The notes beneath the pieces are model-generated. The model saw nothing but the letters and a program-made list of their open reading frames with translations. It made no database searches and had not been told where the DNA came from. The translations under genes were made by a program, and so were the position numbers. A stretch of 64,000 bases of DNA, taken from contig NZ_LGCN01000276.1 in assembly GCF_001279005.1 (NCBI RefSeq), forward strand, positions 1-64,000, in the 5' to 3' direction. Origin of the DNA: Streptomyces caelestis (lineage in GTDB: Bacteria; Actinomycetota; Actinomycetes; Streptomycetales; Streptomycetaceae). Below are positions 30,345 through 39,757 of the stretch, piece by piece. Numbering within the stretch: position 1 is the first letter of the stretch; each line of letters starts with the position of its first letter.

Positions 30345-31162
30345 CCCACACCGACGACCGCCCCGTGGCGCTGGCCGACGAGCGCGCGCACGCGTGGAGC
30401 CCTCGTGCGGCGCGCGCCCGCTTCCGGGAGGGCCTGGCGGGTCCCACGGCCGGTGTGGCCGCGGGGCGCACGCAGGCCAATCTGATCTCGGTGCCCGCCG
30501 ACTGGGCGTACGACATGCTGCTGTTCTGCCAGCGCAACCCCAAGCCCTGTCCGGTCCTGGACGTCACCGACGCCGGGTCCACGACCACCGTCCTCGCCGC
30601 GGACGCGGACCTGCGCACCGATCTGCCGCGCTACCGCGTGTGGGAGCACGGCGAGCTGGTGGACGAGCCGACGGACGTGCGGGCGCACTGGCGCGGTGAT
30701 CTGGTGTCGTTCCTGATCGGCTGCAGCTTCACGTTCGAGTGGGCGCTGACGGCGGCGGGCGTTCCGGTCCGGCACGTCGAGCAGGGCCGCAACGTTCCGA
30801 TGTACGTGACGAGTTGGCAGTGCCGTCCGGCGGGACGGCTGCGCGGGCCGATGGTGGTGTCCATGCGGCCGGTGCCGCCGGAGCACCTCTCCGCGGCGAT
30901 CCGGGAGAGCAGTCTGCTGCCGGCGGTGCACGGCGGGCCCGTGCACTGCGGCGACCCCTCCGGACTGGGCGTCGACGACCTCGGCCGCCCGGACTTCGGC
31001 GACCCGGTGGACCTCGAGCCGGACGACATCCCGGTGTTCTGGGCCTGCGGGGTGACCCCGCAGGCCGCGGTCACGGCCTCCCGTCCGCCGTTCGCCATCA
31101 CCCACGCACCGGGACAGATGTTCCTCAGCGACGCCCGCGACGAGCAGTTCCGCGTGGCCTGA
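30341..31162 (+). CDS. DUF1445 protein, putative hydro-lyase / D-glutamate cyclase-like
   Basis: The 273-residue cytoplasmic protein belongs to the DUF1445 (PF07286) family. Diagnostic regions are [47 protein letters not shown] and [13 protein letters not shown], with ITHAPGQMF near the C terminus. Bacterial members are annotated as putative hydro-lyases. The mammalian D-glutamate cyclase contains this domain and makes 5-oxo-D-proline from D-glutamate. The GTG start overlaps the transporter stop, and pxpA follows 39 bp later. A supply role for the 5-oxoprolinase in this operon is therefore a reasonable inference. Confidence 0.85.
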   Translation: MTHTDDRPVALADERAHAWSPRAARARFREGLAGPTAGVAAGRTQANLISVPADWAYDMLLFCQRNPKPCPVLDVTDAGSTTTVLAADADLRTDLPRYRVWEHGELVDEPTDVRAHWRGDLVSFLIGCSFTFEWALTAAGVPVRHVEQGRNVPMYVTSWQCRPAGRLRGPMVVSMRPVPPEHLSAAIRESSLLPAVHGGPVHCGDPSGLGVDDLGRPDFGDPVDLEPDDIPVFWACGVTPQAAVTASRPPFAITHAPGQMFLSDARDEQFRVA

Positions 31163-31201
31163 CCGACCTGTGCGGCACGAGGCAGGAGAAACGAAGGACC
31201 C

Positions 31202-31960
31202 ATGACGTCGATCGATCTGAACGCCGACCTCGGCGAGGGGTTCGGCCGCTGGCGGCTCACCGACGACGAGCGGCTGCTGTCCGTGGTGACCAGCGCCAAC
31301 GTGGCGTGCGGTTTCCACGCCGGGGACGCGTCCACCATGCGCCGGGTGTGCGAGCTCGCGGCCGGGCGCGGGGTGCGGATCGGCGCCCAGGTCTCCTACC
31401 GGGACCTGGCCGGGTTCGGGCGGCGTGCGATGGACGTGCCGCCCGCCGAACTGGCGGCCGAGGTCGCCTACCAGATCGGCGCCCTGGAGGTGTTCGCCCG
31501 CGCGGCGGGCTCCCGCGTGGCGTACGTCAAACCGCACGGGGCCCTGTACAACCGGGTGGTGCGCGACGAGGAGCAGGCCGGCGCGGTCGTCGACGGGGTG
31601 CTCCTGGCGGACGCCACGCTGCCCGTGCTCGGCCTGCCCGGCTCCCGGCTGCTGGAACTGGCCGGGAAGGCGGGTCTGCCGGTGGTCACGGAGGCGTTCG
31701 CCGACCGGGCGTACACCGACGGGGGCACGCTGGTGCCACGCCGTCAGGAGGGCGCCGTAATCACCGACCCGCAGTCGGTGGTGGCCCGCTCGGTGGACCT
31801 GGCCCGCCACGGGGAGGTCGACGCGCGCTCGGGACGGCGCATCGAGGTACGGGCGCGTTCCCTGTGCCTGCACGGTGACACGCCCGGCGCGGTGGACCTG
31901 GCGCGACGGGTGCGTGACGCACTGGAGGCGTCCGGGGTCCGGGTGGAGGCCTTCGTATGA
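31202..31960 (+). CDS. pxpA: 5-oxoprolinase subunit A (LamB/YcsF family)
   Basis: PxpA is one of three subunits of the bacterial ATP-dependent 5-oxoprolinase. The 252-residue length is normal for LamB/YcsF. Motifs are IDLNADLGEGFGRW at the start, SANVACGFHAGDASTM, VAYVKPHGALYN, and AFADRAYTDGGTLVPR. The ATG at 31202 follows GCAGGAG at a long spacing, with GAAGGA nearer. Its stop overlaps the pxpB start in ATGA (31957-31960), so translation is coupled. Confidence 0.95.
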   Translation: MTSIDLNADLGEGFGRWRLTDDERLLSVVTSANVACGFHAGDASTMRRVCELAAGRGVRIGAQVSYRDLAGFGRRAMDVPPAELAAEVAYQIGALEVFARAAGSRVAYVKPHGALYNRVVRDEEQAGAVVDGVLLADATLPVLGLPGSRLLELAGKAGLPVVTEAFADRAYTDGGTLVPRRQEGAVITDPQSVVARSVDLARHGEVDARSGRRIEVRARSLCLHGDTPGAVDLARRVRDALEASGVRVEAFV

Positions 31961-32586
31961 GGGTGCTGCCCGTCGGCGAGGACGCCCTGCTCCTCGAGGT
32001 CTCCTCGGGCGAGGAGGCCCAGGCGCTCCACGCGGAGCTGCTGCGGCGCCGCGCGGAGGGCTCGTTGCCGGTCCGCGAGATCGTCCCGGCGGCGCGCACG
32101 GTGCTGCTCGACGGCCTGTCCGATCCGTCCCGGCCGGCCGCCGAGCTGGCCTCCCTCGCGCTGCCGCCCGCGCCCCCGCAGGCGCGGGAGACGGTCGAGA
32201 TCCCGGTGCGCTACGACGGTCCGGACCTCGCGGACGTCGCCGCGCACTGGGGCATCTGCGTGCGGGAGGCCGCCCGGGTGCACGCGGACACCGAGTTCCG
32301 CGTCGCCTTCTGCGGGTTCGCGCCCGGCTTCGGCTACCTCACCGGTCTGCCCGCGCGCTACGACGTGCCCCGCCGGACCACTCCGCGCACCGCTGTCCCG
32401 GCCGGCTCGGTGGCGCTGGCGGGTCCCTACACCGGTGTGTACCCGCGGTCCTCGCCGGGCGGCTGGCAGCTGATCGGTACGACCGACCTCGTGCTGTGGG
32501 ACCACGCGCGCGTGCCCGCGGCGCTGCTCTCCCCCGGCACGCGTGTGCGCTTCGTCCCGGTGGCCGCGACGGGGCCCGCCGGATGA
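31957..32586 (+). CDS. pxpB: 5-oxoprolinase subunit B (KipI / allophanate hydrolase subunit 1)
   Basis: The 209-residue protein is a CT_C_D (AHS1) domain protein. It shows the family motifs ETVEIPVRYDGPDLADVA, FCGFAPGFGYLTGLP, PRTAVPAGSVALAGPYTGVY and PGGWQLIGTT. With PxpA and PxpC it forms 5-oxoprolinase; KipI in Bacillus is the related kinase inhibitor. Start and stop both overlap neighbours by four bases. Confidence 0.95.
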   Translation: MRVLPVGEDALLLEVSSGEEAQALHAELLRRRAEGSLPVREIVPAARTVLLDGLSDPSRPAAELASLALPPAPPQARETVEIPVRYDGPDLADVAAHWGICVREAARVHADTEFRVAFCGFAPGFGYLTGLPARYDVPRRTTPRTAVPAGSVALAGPYTGVYPRSSPGGWQLIGTTDLVLWDHARVPAALLSPGTRVRFVPVAATGPAG

Positions 32587-33467
32587 CGGACCGTGCGCTC
32601 GCCGTCGTACGCGCGGGAGCCCTCACCACCGTGCAGGACCGGGGGCGCCCGGGACACGCCCACCTCGGTGTGCCCCGCTCCGGGGCGCTGGACGGGCCCG
32701 CGGCGGCGCTCGCCAACCGGCTGGCCGGCAACCCGCCGGACGCGGCCGTCCTGGAGACGACCCTCGACGGCTGCTCCCTGCGGCCCCGTTCGACGGTCAC
32801 CGTGGCGGTCACCGGGGCGCCCTGCCCGGTCACCGTGGACGGCCGGCCGGCCGCCTGGGGCGCGCCGGTACGCGTGCGCGCCGGATCCGTACTGGACGTC
32901 GGCGCGGCGGTCCGCGGCGTACGCGCCTATGTGGCCGTCTCCGGGGGGATCGCCGTCGAGCCGGTGCTCGGCAGTCGTTCCACGGACCTGCTCTCCGGTC
33001 TCGGCCCGGCCCCCCTCACGGACGGCGCCGTGCTCCCCCTCGGCCCTCCGCGGGAGGGCCGCGCGCGCGTGGACGTGGCCCCGCAGCCGGCGCCCCCGGA
33101 GGAGCTCGTGCTGCGGGTGACGCCGGGTCCGCGCGACGACTGGTTCACCCCGGACGCCGTACGGCTCCTCACGTCCCGCGCGTACCACGTGTCGCCGGCG
33201 AGCAACCGCATCGGACTGCGCACCACCGGGCCGGCCCTGGAGCGGGCCCGGCGGGACGAACTCCCCAGCGAGGGCATGGTGCTGGGCGCGGTCCAGGTGC
33301 CGCCCGACGGCACGCCGGTGGTGTTCCTGGCCGACCATCCGACCACCGGGGGCTACCCGGTGATCGCGGTCGTCCACCCCGTCGACCTCCCGGCCGCCGC
33401 GCAGGCACGCCCCGGAACGCCGGTCCGCTTCGTCGCCGTGCGCCGTCGGCGCCTGTCCGGCGGATGA
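32583..33467 (+). CDS. pxpC: 5-oxoprolinase subunit C (KipA / allophanate hydrolase subunit 2)
   Basis: The 294-residue protein has the CT_A_B (AHS2) domain: VVRAGALTTVQDRGRPGHA, GVPRSGALDGPAA, VRAYVAVSGGIAV, LGSRSTDLLSGLG, and ending with FLADHPTTGGYPVIAVV. It is the last gene of the operon. Its ATG overlaps the pxpB stop (32583-32586). No clear hairpin follows; the next gene is convergent after about 280 bp of GC-rich spacer (33468-33746) in which I see no gene. Confidence 0.95.
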   Translation: MTDRALAVVRAGALTTVQDRGRPGHAHLGVPRSGALDGPAAALANRLAGNPPDAAVLETTLDGCSLRPRSTVTVAVTGAPCPVTVDGRPAAWGAPVRVRAGSVLDVGAAVRGVRAYVAVSGGIAVEPVLGSRSTDLLSGLGPAPLTDGAVLPLGPPREGRARVDVAPQPAPPEELVLRVTPGPRDDWFTPDAVRLLTSRAYHVSPASNRIGLRTTGPALERARRDELPSEGMVLGAVQVPPDGTPVVFLADHPTTGGYPVIAVVHPVDLPAAAQARPGTPVRFVAVRRRRLSGG

Positions 33468-33746
33468 CGCCCGGGCCGTGGGGCCGAGGACGCGCCGGTG
33501 AGCGGCGTCGGCTCGCGGCGCCCGCCGAGCGGGTGAGCGGGGCCGGTACGCGGGCGGCGGCGTGGGGCGTCGACGCCCCGTGGCCCTCCCCCCGCGGGTG
33601 GGCGGACGCGGCCACGCCGGCGTGGACCTCTCCCTGCGGGGGAAGCGTCGTGAGCGCCGCCTCCCTCACCCGCGCGGGTCGGGCGGCGTCCACGCACACC
33701 TGCCCCGCGGGCCGTCCGCGGTTCGCACCGCCCGCGGGGAAGAGGG

Positions 33747-35165
33747 TCACACGGCGGGCTCCTCGGGGCCGATCCGGCTGCGCACGGCGGTCTGCACCTC
33801 GGCCTCCTCGGCCGGGTCGGCGGCGAGCCGGCGCAGACGCTCGACGACCCGGGTGTCCCCGGTCTCGGCGTGCCGGGCGGCGATCTCGCGGGTGGACTCC
33901 TCGCAGTCCCACAGGCACTCGACGGCGAACCCGGTGCCGTAGGAGGGGTCGGTCGCCGCGAGAGCGCGGGCGGCGCGGCCCCGCAGGTGGGACGAGGCGG
34001 TCTCGCGGTAGATGTGGCGGAGCACGGGGGCGGCGCAGGCGATGCCGAGGCGTCCGGCGCCGTCGACGAGGGTCCACAGGGTGGGTGCGTCGGGGCCTTC
34101 GCCCCGTACCGCCTCCCGCAGCGCCGCGAGGACCGGGTCACGGTCCTGGAGCCCGCCCCGGCAGGCGAGGACCCGGCCGGCGGCGGCGCCGAGCGGGTCG
34201 GGCCGGCGGGCCCAGCCGCGCGCCCGGTCGACGGCGGCCAGACTGCGCATGCGTTCGAATGCGTCGACGGCGGCCTCCACGACGGCCGTCGAGCCGGTGG
34301 CCACGGCGCCCTCGATCAGGCCGAGGGCGTCGGGATCGTCGCTGTCGGCGAGGTAGCGCAGGGCGGCGCACCGGGCTCCCTCGGCGCCGTCCTGGGCGGC
34401 CCGGACGATCTCGGGCCGGTCCTCGGGGCCCGCCACGGCGGCGAGACAGCGGGCGGCCGGGACATGGAGCGCGGCGCCGCGCTCGACGCCTTGCTGGGCC
34501 CACTCGAACACCGCCCGCACGCTCCAGCCGGGACGGGGCCCGGTGGGGCGCATCTGCCGCTGCCAGCGGTCGAAGGAGCCGGCCTCCTGGGCGGCGCGCA
34601 CGCGCGTGGCGACGGACTCGCGGGGGTCGTCGGCCCACAAGCGCCAGGGCCGTGGTTCGAAGGCGTCACGGACGGTGGCGGCGAGCTCCGCCGCGCCCTC
34701 GGCGTCGGTGGCGAACCGCGCGAGGACCGGGGCGGCCAGGGCGCGCAGGCCCGCGTCGTCGTCCCGGAGGGCGAGCTCGTCCAGGGCCCAGGCCCAGTTG
34801 GCGCCGTGGGCGGCGTACCTGCGCAACAGGTCGAGGGCGTCCCGCCTGCCGTAGGAGGCGAGGTGTCCGAGGACCGCGAGGGCGAGTCCGGTACGGGACT
34901 CGTCGGTGTCGAGAACGTCCTCGGGGTCGAAGAGATGGGCCTCGACCGCGTCCAGTTCGCCGTGCAGATCGAGGTAGAGGCGGGCGTAGTAGAGGGAGCG
35001 GTTCTCCACCTGCCAGTCGTGGCGCGGGTCGTGCAGCACACAGTGGTTCAGCGCCGCGAGCGCTTCGGGCCGCGGGGCGGTGAGCGCGTGCAGCGTGCCG
35101 TCGCCGCGGCCCCGCTGGAGCAGGCCGAGCAGCGTACCGCTGGGCGCTATGACCGGATCGAACAT
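33747..35165 (-). CDS. HEAT-repeat-like protein
   Basis: The 472-residue soluble protein is made mostly of paired helices with repeat spacing (LALAVLGHLASYGRRDALDL, CAALRYLADSDDPDALGLIE, EAAVDAFERMRSLA, GRAARALAATDP, REIAARHAETGDTRVVERL), as in HEAT or PBS-lyase-like repeats. Such proteins are scaffolds; no catalytic motif is visible. The N terminus FDPVIAPSGTLLGLLQRGRG is distinctive and seems conserved in streptomycetes by my recollection. The ATG at 35165 follows GTGAGG nine bases away; a start 15 bp earlier is possible. Partner unknown. Confidence 0.75.
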   Translation of the reverse strand: MFDPVIAPSGTLLGLLQRGRGDGTLHALTAPRPEALAALNHCVLHDPRHDWQVENRSLYYARLYLDLHGELDAVEAHLFDPEDVLDTDESRTGLALAVLGHLASYGRRDALDLLRRYAAHGANWAWALDELALRDDDAGLRALAAPVLARFATDAEGAAELAATVRDAFEPRPWRLWADDPRESVATRVRAAQEAGSFDRWQRQMRPTGPRPGWSVRAVFEWAQQGVERGAALHVPAARCLAAVAGPEDRPEIVRAAQDGAEGARCAALRYLADSDDPDALGLIEGAVATGSTAVVEAAVDAFERMRSLAAVDRARGWARRPDPLGAAAGRVLACRGGLQDRDPVLAALREAVRGEGPDAPTLWTLVDGAGRLGIACAAPVLRHIYRETASSHLRGRAARALAATDPSYGTGFAVECLWDCEESTREIAARHAETGDTRVVERLRRLAADPAEEAEVQTAVRSRIGPEEPAV

Positions 35166-35398
35166 GGGAAACAGCCTCACATCAAGCGTCGACGCAACCG
35201 GGGACGTGCGTTACCTGGCCGCGTGACAACACGTCGGGGCGCCCGCCGTTTCCTGCTTGCTGTAGACCATCTCTCTCTGCCTCTCGTCGGTGGCCCATGC
35301 GGACCGCATCACGGCCCGCGCGGTGCGGCAACACCTGCCCAGCCATCGCGTCCGTGAATCACGTCGTCATGATGACCCGGCGGTCACATCTACCGCGA

Positions 35399-35410
35399 CC
35401 GAAATTTCGG
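35399..35410. promoter_or_regulatory. Perfect palindrome CCGAAATTTCGG
   Basis: This 12-bp perfect palindrome lies in the AT-richest part of the 300-bp spacer between the ankyrin gene and the HEAT-repeat gene, about 235 bp upstream of the latter. It looks like an operator but the factor is not identifiable. The rest of 35166-35465 holds no gene that I can support. Confidence 0.35.
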
Positions 35411-35465
35411 CGGCCCTGTACCGCCTCCCCCGTTTTCCGTGTCGTCGCTGGTCAGAGCGTGTCGC

Positions 35466-35858
35466 TCAGCGCTCGCCGAACAGCTCGAGCAGTTCCGTGC
35501 GGGCGAACATCCGGGCCGTGTCGACGGCCGAGGGGGTGCCCGCGGTCGGGTCCGCGCCACCCTTCAGGAGGGCCCGGATCACCTCGGCCTCCCCCTTGAA
35601 GACCGCTCCCGCGAGTGGTGTCTGGCCCCGGTCGTTGACGCGGTCGGCGTCGGCGCCGCGCTCCAGCAGCGCGCGCACCGCCGCGGCGTGACCGTGGTAC
35701 GCGGCGAGCATCACGAGGGAGTCGCCCCGGTCGTTGGTGAGGTCGGCCGGCACGCCCGCGTCGACGTAGGCCACGAGCTCCTCGGTCCGGCCCCGCCGGG
35801 CCAGGTCGAAGATCTTGGTCGCCAGCTCCACGACCTCGGGGTCGGGGGCTTCAGTCAT
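35466..35858 (-). CDS. Ankyrin-repeat protein
   Basis: The 130-residue cytoplasmic protein has about three ankyrin repeats: NDRGDSLVMLAAYHGHAAAV, then RALLERGADADRVNDRGQTP, then LAGAVFKGEAEVIRALLKGG. Ankyrin repeats mediate protein contacts; the partner is unknown. The ATG at 35858 follows GAGAGGCGG; an N-terminal extension to 35993 is arginine-rich and unlikely. The HEAT-repeat gene follows on the same strand after a 300-bp spacer. Confidence 0.85.
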   Translation of the reverse strand: MTEAPDPEVVELATKIFDLARRGRTEELVAYVDAGVPADLTNDRGDSLVMLAAYHGHAAAVRALLERGADADRVNDRGQTPLAGAVFKGEAEVIRALLKGGADPTAGTPSAVDTARMFARTELLELFGER

Positions 35859-36120
35859 CGCCGGACCGCCTCTCAACTGCACGCGCTTCACGCATCGGGG
35901 ACAGGACGTACGTCTGCGAGCGGTGCAGAGCCGTACGGGTGAATCGCCAGGGTACTGGCTCGCCGGGCACATGAGCCGTCGCGCCCGAGGCAATGATCAC
36001 GGCAGATCCATCCGGGTTAAACGCGGAGAATCGACCCAGTTGCACCTTTTATCGTATAGATACATTCTGTGAGTCTGGACGCACTCATGGTGACTGTCCC
36101 CGCGAACCAGGAGAACTCAC
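35859..36120. promoter_or_regulatory. Upstream region of smeA
   Basis: This divergent spacer contains an AT-rich stretch (about 36040-36066, TTTTATCGTATAGATACATT) that is unusual for this genome and probably holds the smeA promoter. I could not match a full WhiG-type or vegetative promoter. Published work on S. coelicolor places smeA under sporulation control by whi genes. Confidence 0.45.
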
Positions 36121-36315
36121 ATGATCATCTCTATCTCATGCGTGGTGCTGCTCGGCGTCGTCGTCTTCATCTTCTTCCGCAAGGACGGACTGAAGGCGTC
36201 GCACGCCCTGGTGGCGATGCTCTTCGGCTTCTATCTGGCCAGCACGGCCATCGCACCCAGCATCAAGGCGGGCGGCGAGAGCCTGGCCGGCCTCCTGGGC
36301 GGATTCAAATTCTGA
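36121..36315 (+). CDS. smeA: Sporulation-septum small membrane protein SmeA
   Basis: The 64-residue protein has two hydrophobic segments (MIISISCVVLLGVVVFIFF and HALVAMLFGFYLASTAIA) and a short glycine-rich C terminus. Size, sequence and location directly before an FtsK-like gene match SmeA of S. coelicolor, which localises to sporulation septa and recruits SffA. Loss there affects spore chromosome segregation and spore-wall maturation. The ATG follows AGGAGAACTCAC. sffA begins 51 bp downstream. Confidence 0.88.
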   Translation: MIISISCVVLLGVVVFIFFRKDGLKASHALVAMLFGFYLASTAIAPSIKAGGESLAGLLGGFKF

Positions 36316-36366
36316 TCCGCCCGACACCACGCACCGCCCGTCCGTACGCACCCTCTGGAGACAGCA

Positions 36367-38046
36367 GTGGCCCGGCGCCCTCTCCCCCACATCCTGAGCA
36401 ACGGCGGCGCACAGCTCGCCCGAAGCCGGGAGCTGGCCAGAACGGCGGCCGACAGCGCCACGGACATCCTCCACCCGCTGATCACCATCGCGCGCGGTCT
36501 GCGCCGGCTGGCTTCGGCCGGGCGGCGCAGGTGGGCGGAGACGCCCAAGGACCGGCGCGGCGCGCTGCTCTTCCTGGTGGCCTCGGTCCTGCTGGCCGTG
36601 GCGCTCGCGCCGTACGGCCCGCTGCTCGCCGTCGTCACCCTGATGGCGGCGGCGGCCTGGCAGGGCCGGGACCGCGCCCCGTCGGCACCCGCCGGGCCCG
36701 ACACGTCACAGGTCCAGCGCCTCAAGTCGCTCTACGAGGCCCTGGTGCCGTACTTCTCCGCCGCCGAGGACCCCGAACCGCTCTACGCCCACGGCGGCGA
36801 CTGGGGAAAGGTCTTCTCCGCGTACGAGTTCGACCCCACCGGCCGGATCACGCACCTGGAGATCGGCTACCCCGCCTACTTCACCGACGGCGAGCCGGAG
36901 TCGAGGGCGCGGATCGAGCACCTGCTCGGCGCGAAGTCGGGGCGCGGCCGCGAATACCACTTCGCGTGGGACGAGGAGGCCAACCAGCTCACGGTCCGCG
37001 TCCTCGCGCCCCTGCCCACCGACATCGCCGCCCAGCCCTTCGTCACGGCCCCCGGCGAGACGGTGCTCGGCTTCACCGACCCCACCGGGGTGCAGCGGAC
37101 GCTGCCGCTCACCCGTGGCGGCCACGGCGAGGAGCGGCGCGACGTCCCGCCCGTCGTCTGGCGCACCGGCATCCGCTCCACCGAGCCCCATCTGCTCGCG
37201 GCCGGACAGCCGGGCAGCGGCACCTCGACGCTGCTGCGCTCCATCGCCCTGCAGGCCCTCCACCACGGCGACGTGGTGATCGTCGACGGGGGCGGCACCG
37301 GCGAATACGCCTGCCTGACCGGCCGGGACGGCGTGCTCGCCGTGGAGTGCGGGCTGACCGGGGCGCTGACGAGCCTGGAGTGGGCCGCGCACGAGACGGA
37401 GCGCCGGCTGATCGCGGCCAACCGCGCGCATCAGGCGGGCGGCCCGCCGCCCGAGGACACCAGGCGTCCCCTGTGGCTGCTGCTGGACCGGCCGAGCACG
37501 TTCACGCACCTGGCCGCCGCGGACGGCCGCGAGGATCCCCAGTCGCTGCTCCAGGTCCCGCTGCGGCACGGCCGCCCGGCGAACGTCACCGTGGTCGTCG
37601 CCGAGCAGCTCGACGGCCTGGAGGGCCTCAGCGATCCGGTACGGCAGCACACACGCGCGCGCGTCGTCCTCGGGCCCGCGACGGCGGAGCAGCTGAGGGC
37701 CGTACTGGGGGCGCCGCCGCACACCACACCGCTCGACCAGGTCCCGCCGGGGCGCGGCTACGCCCGGCTGGGCTCGGGACCGGTCCACCGTCTCCAGGTT
37801 CCGGCGACGCCGGACCCGTACGACGACGCGACCAGCGAGGCGGAACGGGAGGCGGTGCTCGATCTGCTGCCGCCCCGGACGACGCCTGCGGACGAGGAGC
37901 CGGAACGGCTGCGGGCCGGTGTGGCGGAGGCCGTGCGCCTCGACAAGGTGACGGCGGAGAAGGTGGCGGCCGGCGCCGAGGGGCCGGCAAAGGCGCCCTC
38001 CGAAGCCGTCAGCGCCGAGGCAGCGGTGGCGGAGCCCACCGCGTAG
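36367..38046 (+). CDS. sffA: FtsK/SpoIIIE-like sporulation protein SffA
   Basis: The 559-residue protein has an N-terminal helical segment, a hydrophobic pair (about residues 65-98, LLFLVASVLLAVALAPYGPL), then a cytoplasmic FtsK/SpoIIIE-like P-loop domain. SffA of S. coelicolor is targeted to sporulation septa by SmeA and is proposed to help DNA clearance from closing septa. The P-loop reads GQPGSGTST, with Thr286 where the invariant lysine is expected. The likely Walker B strand reads LWLLLDRPS, with Arg375 instead of glutamate. ATPase activity is thus questionable. The C-terminal 60 residues are low-complexity Ala/Glu. The GTG start follows CTGGAGAC. Confidence 0.85.
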   Translation: MARRPLPHILSNGGAQLARSRELARTAADSATDILHPLITIARGLRRLASAGRRRWAETPKDRRGALLFLVASVLLAVALAPYGPLLAVVTLMAAAAWQGRDRAPSAPAGPDTSQVQRLKSLYEALVPYFSAAEDPEPLYAHGGDWGKVFSAYEFDPTGRITHLEIGYPAYFTDGEPESRARIEHLLGAKSGRGREYHFAWDEEANQLTVRVLAPLPTDIAAQPFVTAPGETVLGFTDPTGVQRTLPLTRGGHGEERRDVPPVVWRTGIRSTEPHLLAAGQPGSGTSTLLRSIALQALHHGDVVIVDGGGTGEYACLTGRDGVLAVECGLTGALTSLEWAAHETERRLIAANRAHQAGGPPPEDTRRPLWLLLDRPSTFTHLAAADGREDPQSLLQVPLRHGRPANVTVVVAEQLDGLEGLSDPVRQHTRARVVLGPATAEQLRAVLGAPPHTTPLDQVPPGRGYARLGSGPVHRLQVPATPDPYDDATSEAEREAVLDLLPPRTTPADEEPERLRAGVAEAVRLDKVTAEKVAAGAEGPAKAPSEAVSAEAAVAEPTA

Positions 38047-38128
38047 CCGACCGCCGGTGCCCACAGGCCCCGCCGCTGGAGCGGCGCGCTGTGGCGCGTG
38101 CCACCGCGCCCGCCCTCCCCCATCGCGC

Positions 38129-38147
38129 CCGGGAGGGCACCTCCCGG
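38129..38147. terminator. Hairpin between sffA and the MocR gene
   Basis: CCGGGAGG and CCTCCCGG pair around a 3-base loop in the 211-bp spacer between the convergent sffA and MocR genes. A bidirectional terminator is plausible, without a U-tract, as is common in Streptomyces. Confidence 0.5.
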
Positions 38148-38257
38148 AGCCCTGATGCGCTGGGGAGGCACGACTGCCCGCGGTGGGAGCGGCACCGGTG
38201 CGGCCTGGACGCGCATCCGGCCGCGTCAGCCCTCCGCGGTCGCACTCCTCTCCCCGA

Positions 38258-39757
38258 CTAGGCCACGAACGTGCGGGGGGTCTCCGTGCCGGACGTGCCG
38301 CCCGTTTCGACGATGCGGGCCGCCGCCGCGAGGCGTGCCGCCGCCTCCTCGGCGACGGCGCCGCCCACCGTGAAGGGCAGCCGCACGTAGCCCTCGAACG
38401 CCCCGTCGACTCCGAAACGGGGGCCGGACGGTACGCGTACGCCGACCCGTTCGCCCGCCTCGGCGAGCCGGGAGCCGGAGAGGCCGCCGGTGCGCACCCA
38501 CAGCGTGAGGCCGCCACGCGGCACCTCGAACTCCCAGTCGGGCAGCTCCCGCCGCACCGCGGTCACCAGCTCGTCCCGGTTCTGCCGGGCCTGGGCACGC
38601 CGTACCTCCACCGCCCGTTCCCAGCCGCCGGCGCCGAACAGCCAGTTCACGGCCAGCTGTTCCAGCACGGGCGTGCCCAGGTCGGCGTACGCGCGTGCGG
38701 CGACGAGGCTGCGGATGACGTCGGGTGCCGCGCGCACCCAGCCGATGCGCATCCCGGCCCAGAAGGCCTTGCTCGCCGAGCCGACCGTGATCACCGTGGA
38801 TCCGGCCGGGTCGAAGGCGCACACCGGGCGCGGCATCTCCACGTCCGCGTCGAGCCACAGCTCGCTCATCGTCTCGTCGGCCACCAGCACCGTGCCCGCG
38901 GAACGCGCCGCGTCCACCAGCCGGCGTCGCTGCTCCTCGTCGGCGAGCGCGCCGGTCGGGTTGTGGAAGTCGGCGACGACGTACGCGATACGGGGCGCCG
39001 CATCGCGCAGCACCTGGCGCCAGCGGTCCAGGTCCCAGCCGGTCAGCCCTTCGGCCATGGCGACGGGGACGAGCCGGGCGCCGGCCTCCCGCATCAGCTG
39101 GAGGATGTTGGCGTAGGACGGCGACTCGACGGCGATGCGCTCGCCGCGCCCCCCGAAGAGGTGGCAGATGGCGTCGATGGCGCCCATGGCGCCGGTCGTC
39201 ACCATGATCTGCTCGGGCATGGTCGGGATGCCCCGCGCGGTGTAGCGGTCCGCGATCATCGAGCGCAGCGCGGGCAGCCCGGCGGGATAGTCGCCGTGGG
39301 TGTGCGCGTACGGCGGAAGTTCCTCCAGCGCGCCCTGGACGGCCCGGGTGAGCCAGGGCTCGGGCGCGGGCAGTGCGGCGCAGCCGAGGTCGATCATCGA
39401 GCCGAGGGCCTCGGGCGGCAGCGGTTCCAGTCCCCGCGCGGGCACCGGGTTGCCCGCCGGGACCGCGGTCCAGCTGCCCGCGCCGCGCCGTGACTCCAGG
39501 AACCCCTCGGTGCGCAGCGCCTCGTAGGCGGCGGCGACGGTGGTACGGCTGACGGAGAGGGCGAGGGCCAGCTCCCGCTCGGCGGGCAGTCGCGCGGCCA
39601 CCGGCACGCGCCCCTCCAGCACCAGCAGGCGGACGCCGTCGGCGAGCGCGCGGTAGGCGGGCGGGCGGCGGGTCCCGGGACCGGCCGGACGGTCCTGCTG
39701 GGAGTTGAGCAGCCGGGCGAGCTGCGCCGCCCCCACCGCCGAGGTCCACTTCGCCAT
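38258..39757 (-). CDS. MocR-type regulator (GntR domain fused to aminotransferase), YczR-like
   Basis: The 499-residue protein has an N-terminal GntR winged helix (PAERELALALSVSRTTVAAA, YEALRTEGFLESRRGAGSW) joined to a fold-type I PLP domain. The PLP-site lysine is in SASKAFWAGMRIGW, and substrate-domain motifs include VVADFHNPTGAL. MocR proteins are PLP-dependent regulators without transaminase function. The divergent gene encodes a YczE-type membrane protein, and this MocR/YczE pairing (YczR-YczE) is conserved in actinobacteria and firmicutes. The ATG at 39757 follows AAAGGTGG. It probably controls itself and yczE through the shared spacer. Confidence 0.88.
   Translation of the reverse strand: MAKWTSAVGAAQLARLLNSQQDRPAGPGTRRPPAYRALADGVRLLVLEGRVPVAARLPAERELALALSVSRTTVAAAYEALRTEGFLESRRGAGSWTAVPAGNPVPARGLEPLPPEALGSMIDLGCAALPAPEPWLTRAVQGALEELPPYAHTHGDYPAGLPALRSMIADRYTARGIPTMPEQIMVTTGAMGAIDAICHLFGGRGERIAVESPSYANILQLMREAGARLVPVAMAEGLTGWDLDRWRQVLRDAAPRIAYVVADFHNPTGALADEEQRRRLVDAARSAGTVLVADETMSELWLDADVEMPRPVCAFDPAGSTVITVGSASKAFWAGMRIGWVRAAPDVIRSLVAARAYADLGTPVLEQLAVNWLFGAGGWERAVEVRRAQARQNRDELVTAVRRELPDWEFEVPRGGLTLWVRTGGLSGSRLAEAGERVGVRVPSGPRFGVDGAFEGYVRLPFTVGGAVAEEAAARLAAAARIVETGGTSGTETPRTFVA

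Noticed and set aside
33468..33746. Open frames in the spacer after pxpC
   Set aside because: They are extensions of shadow frames from pxpC and the HEAT-repeat gene with Arg/Ala/Pro-rich composition and no ribosome sites.
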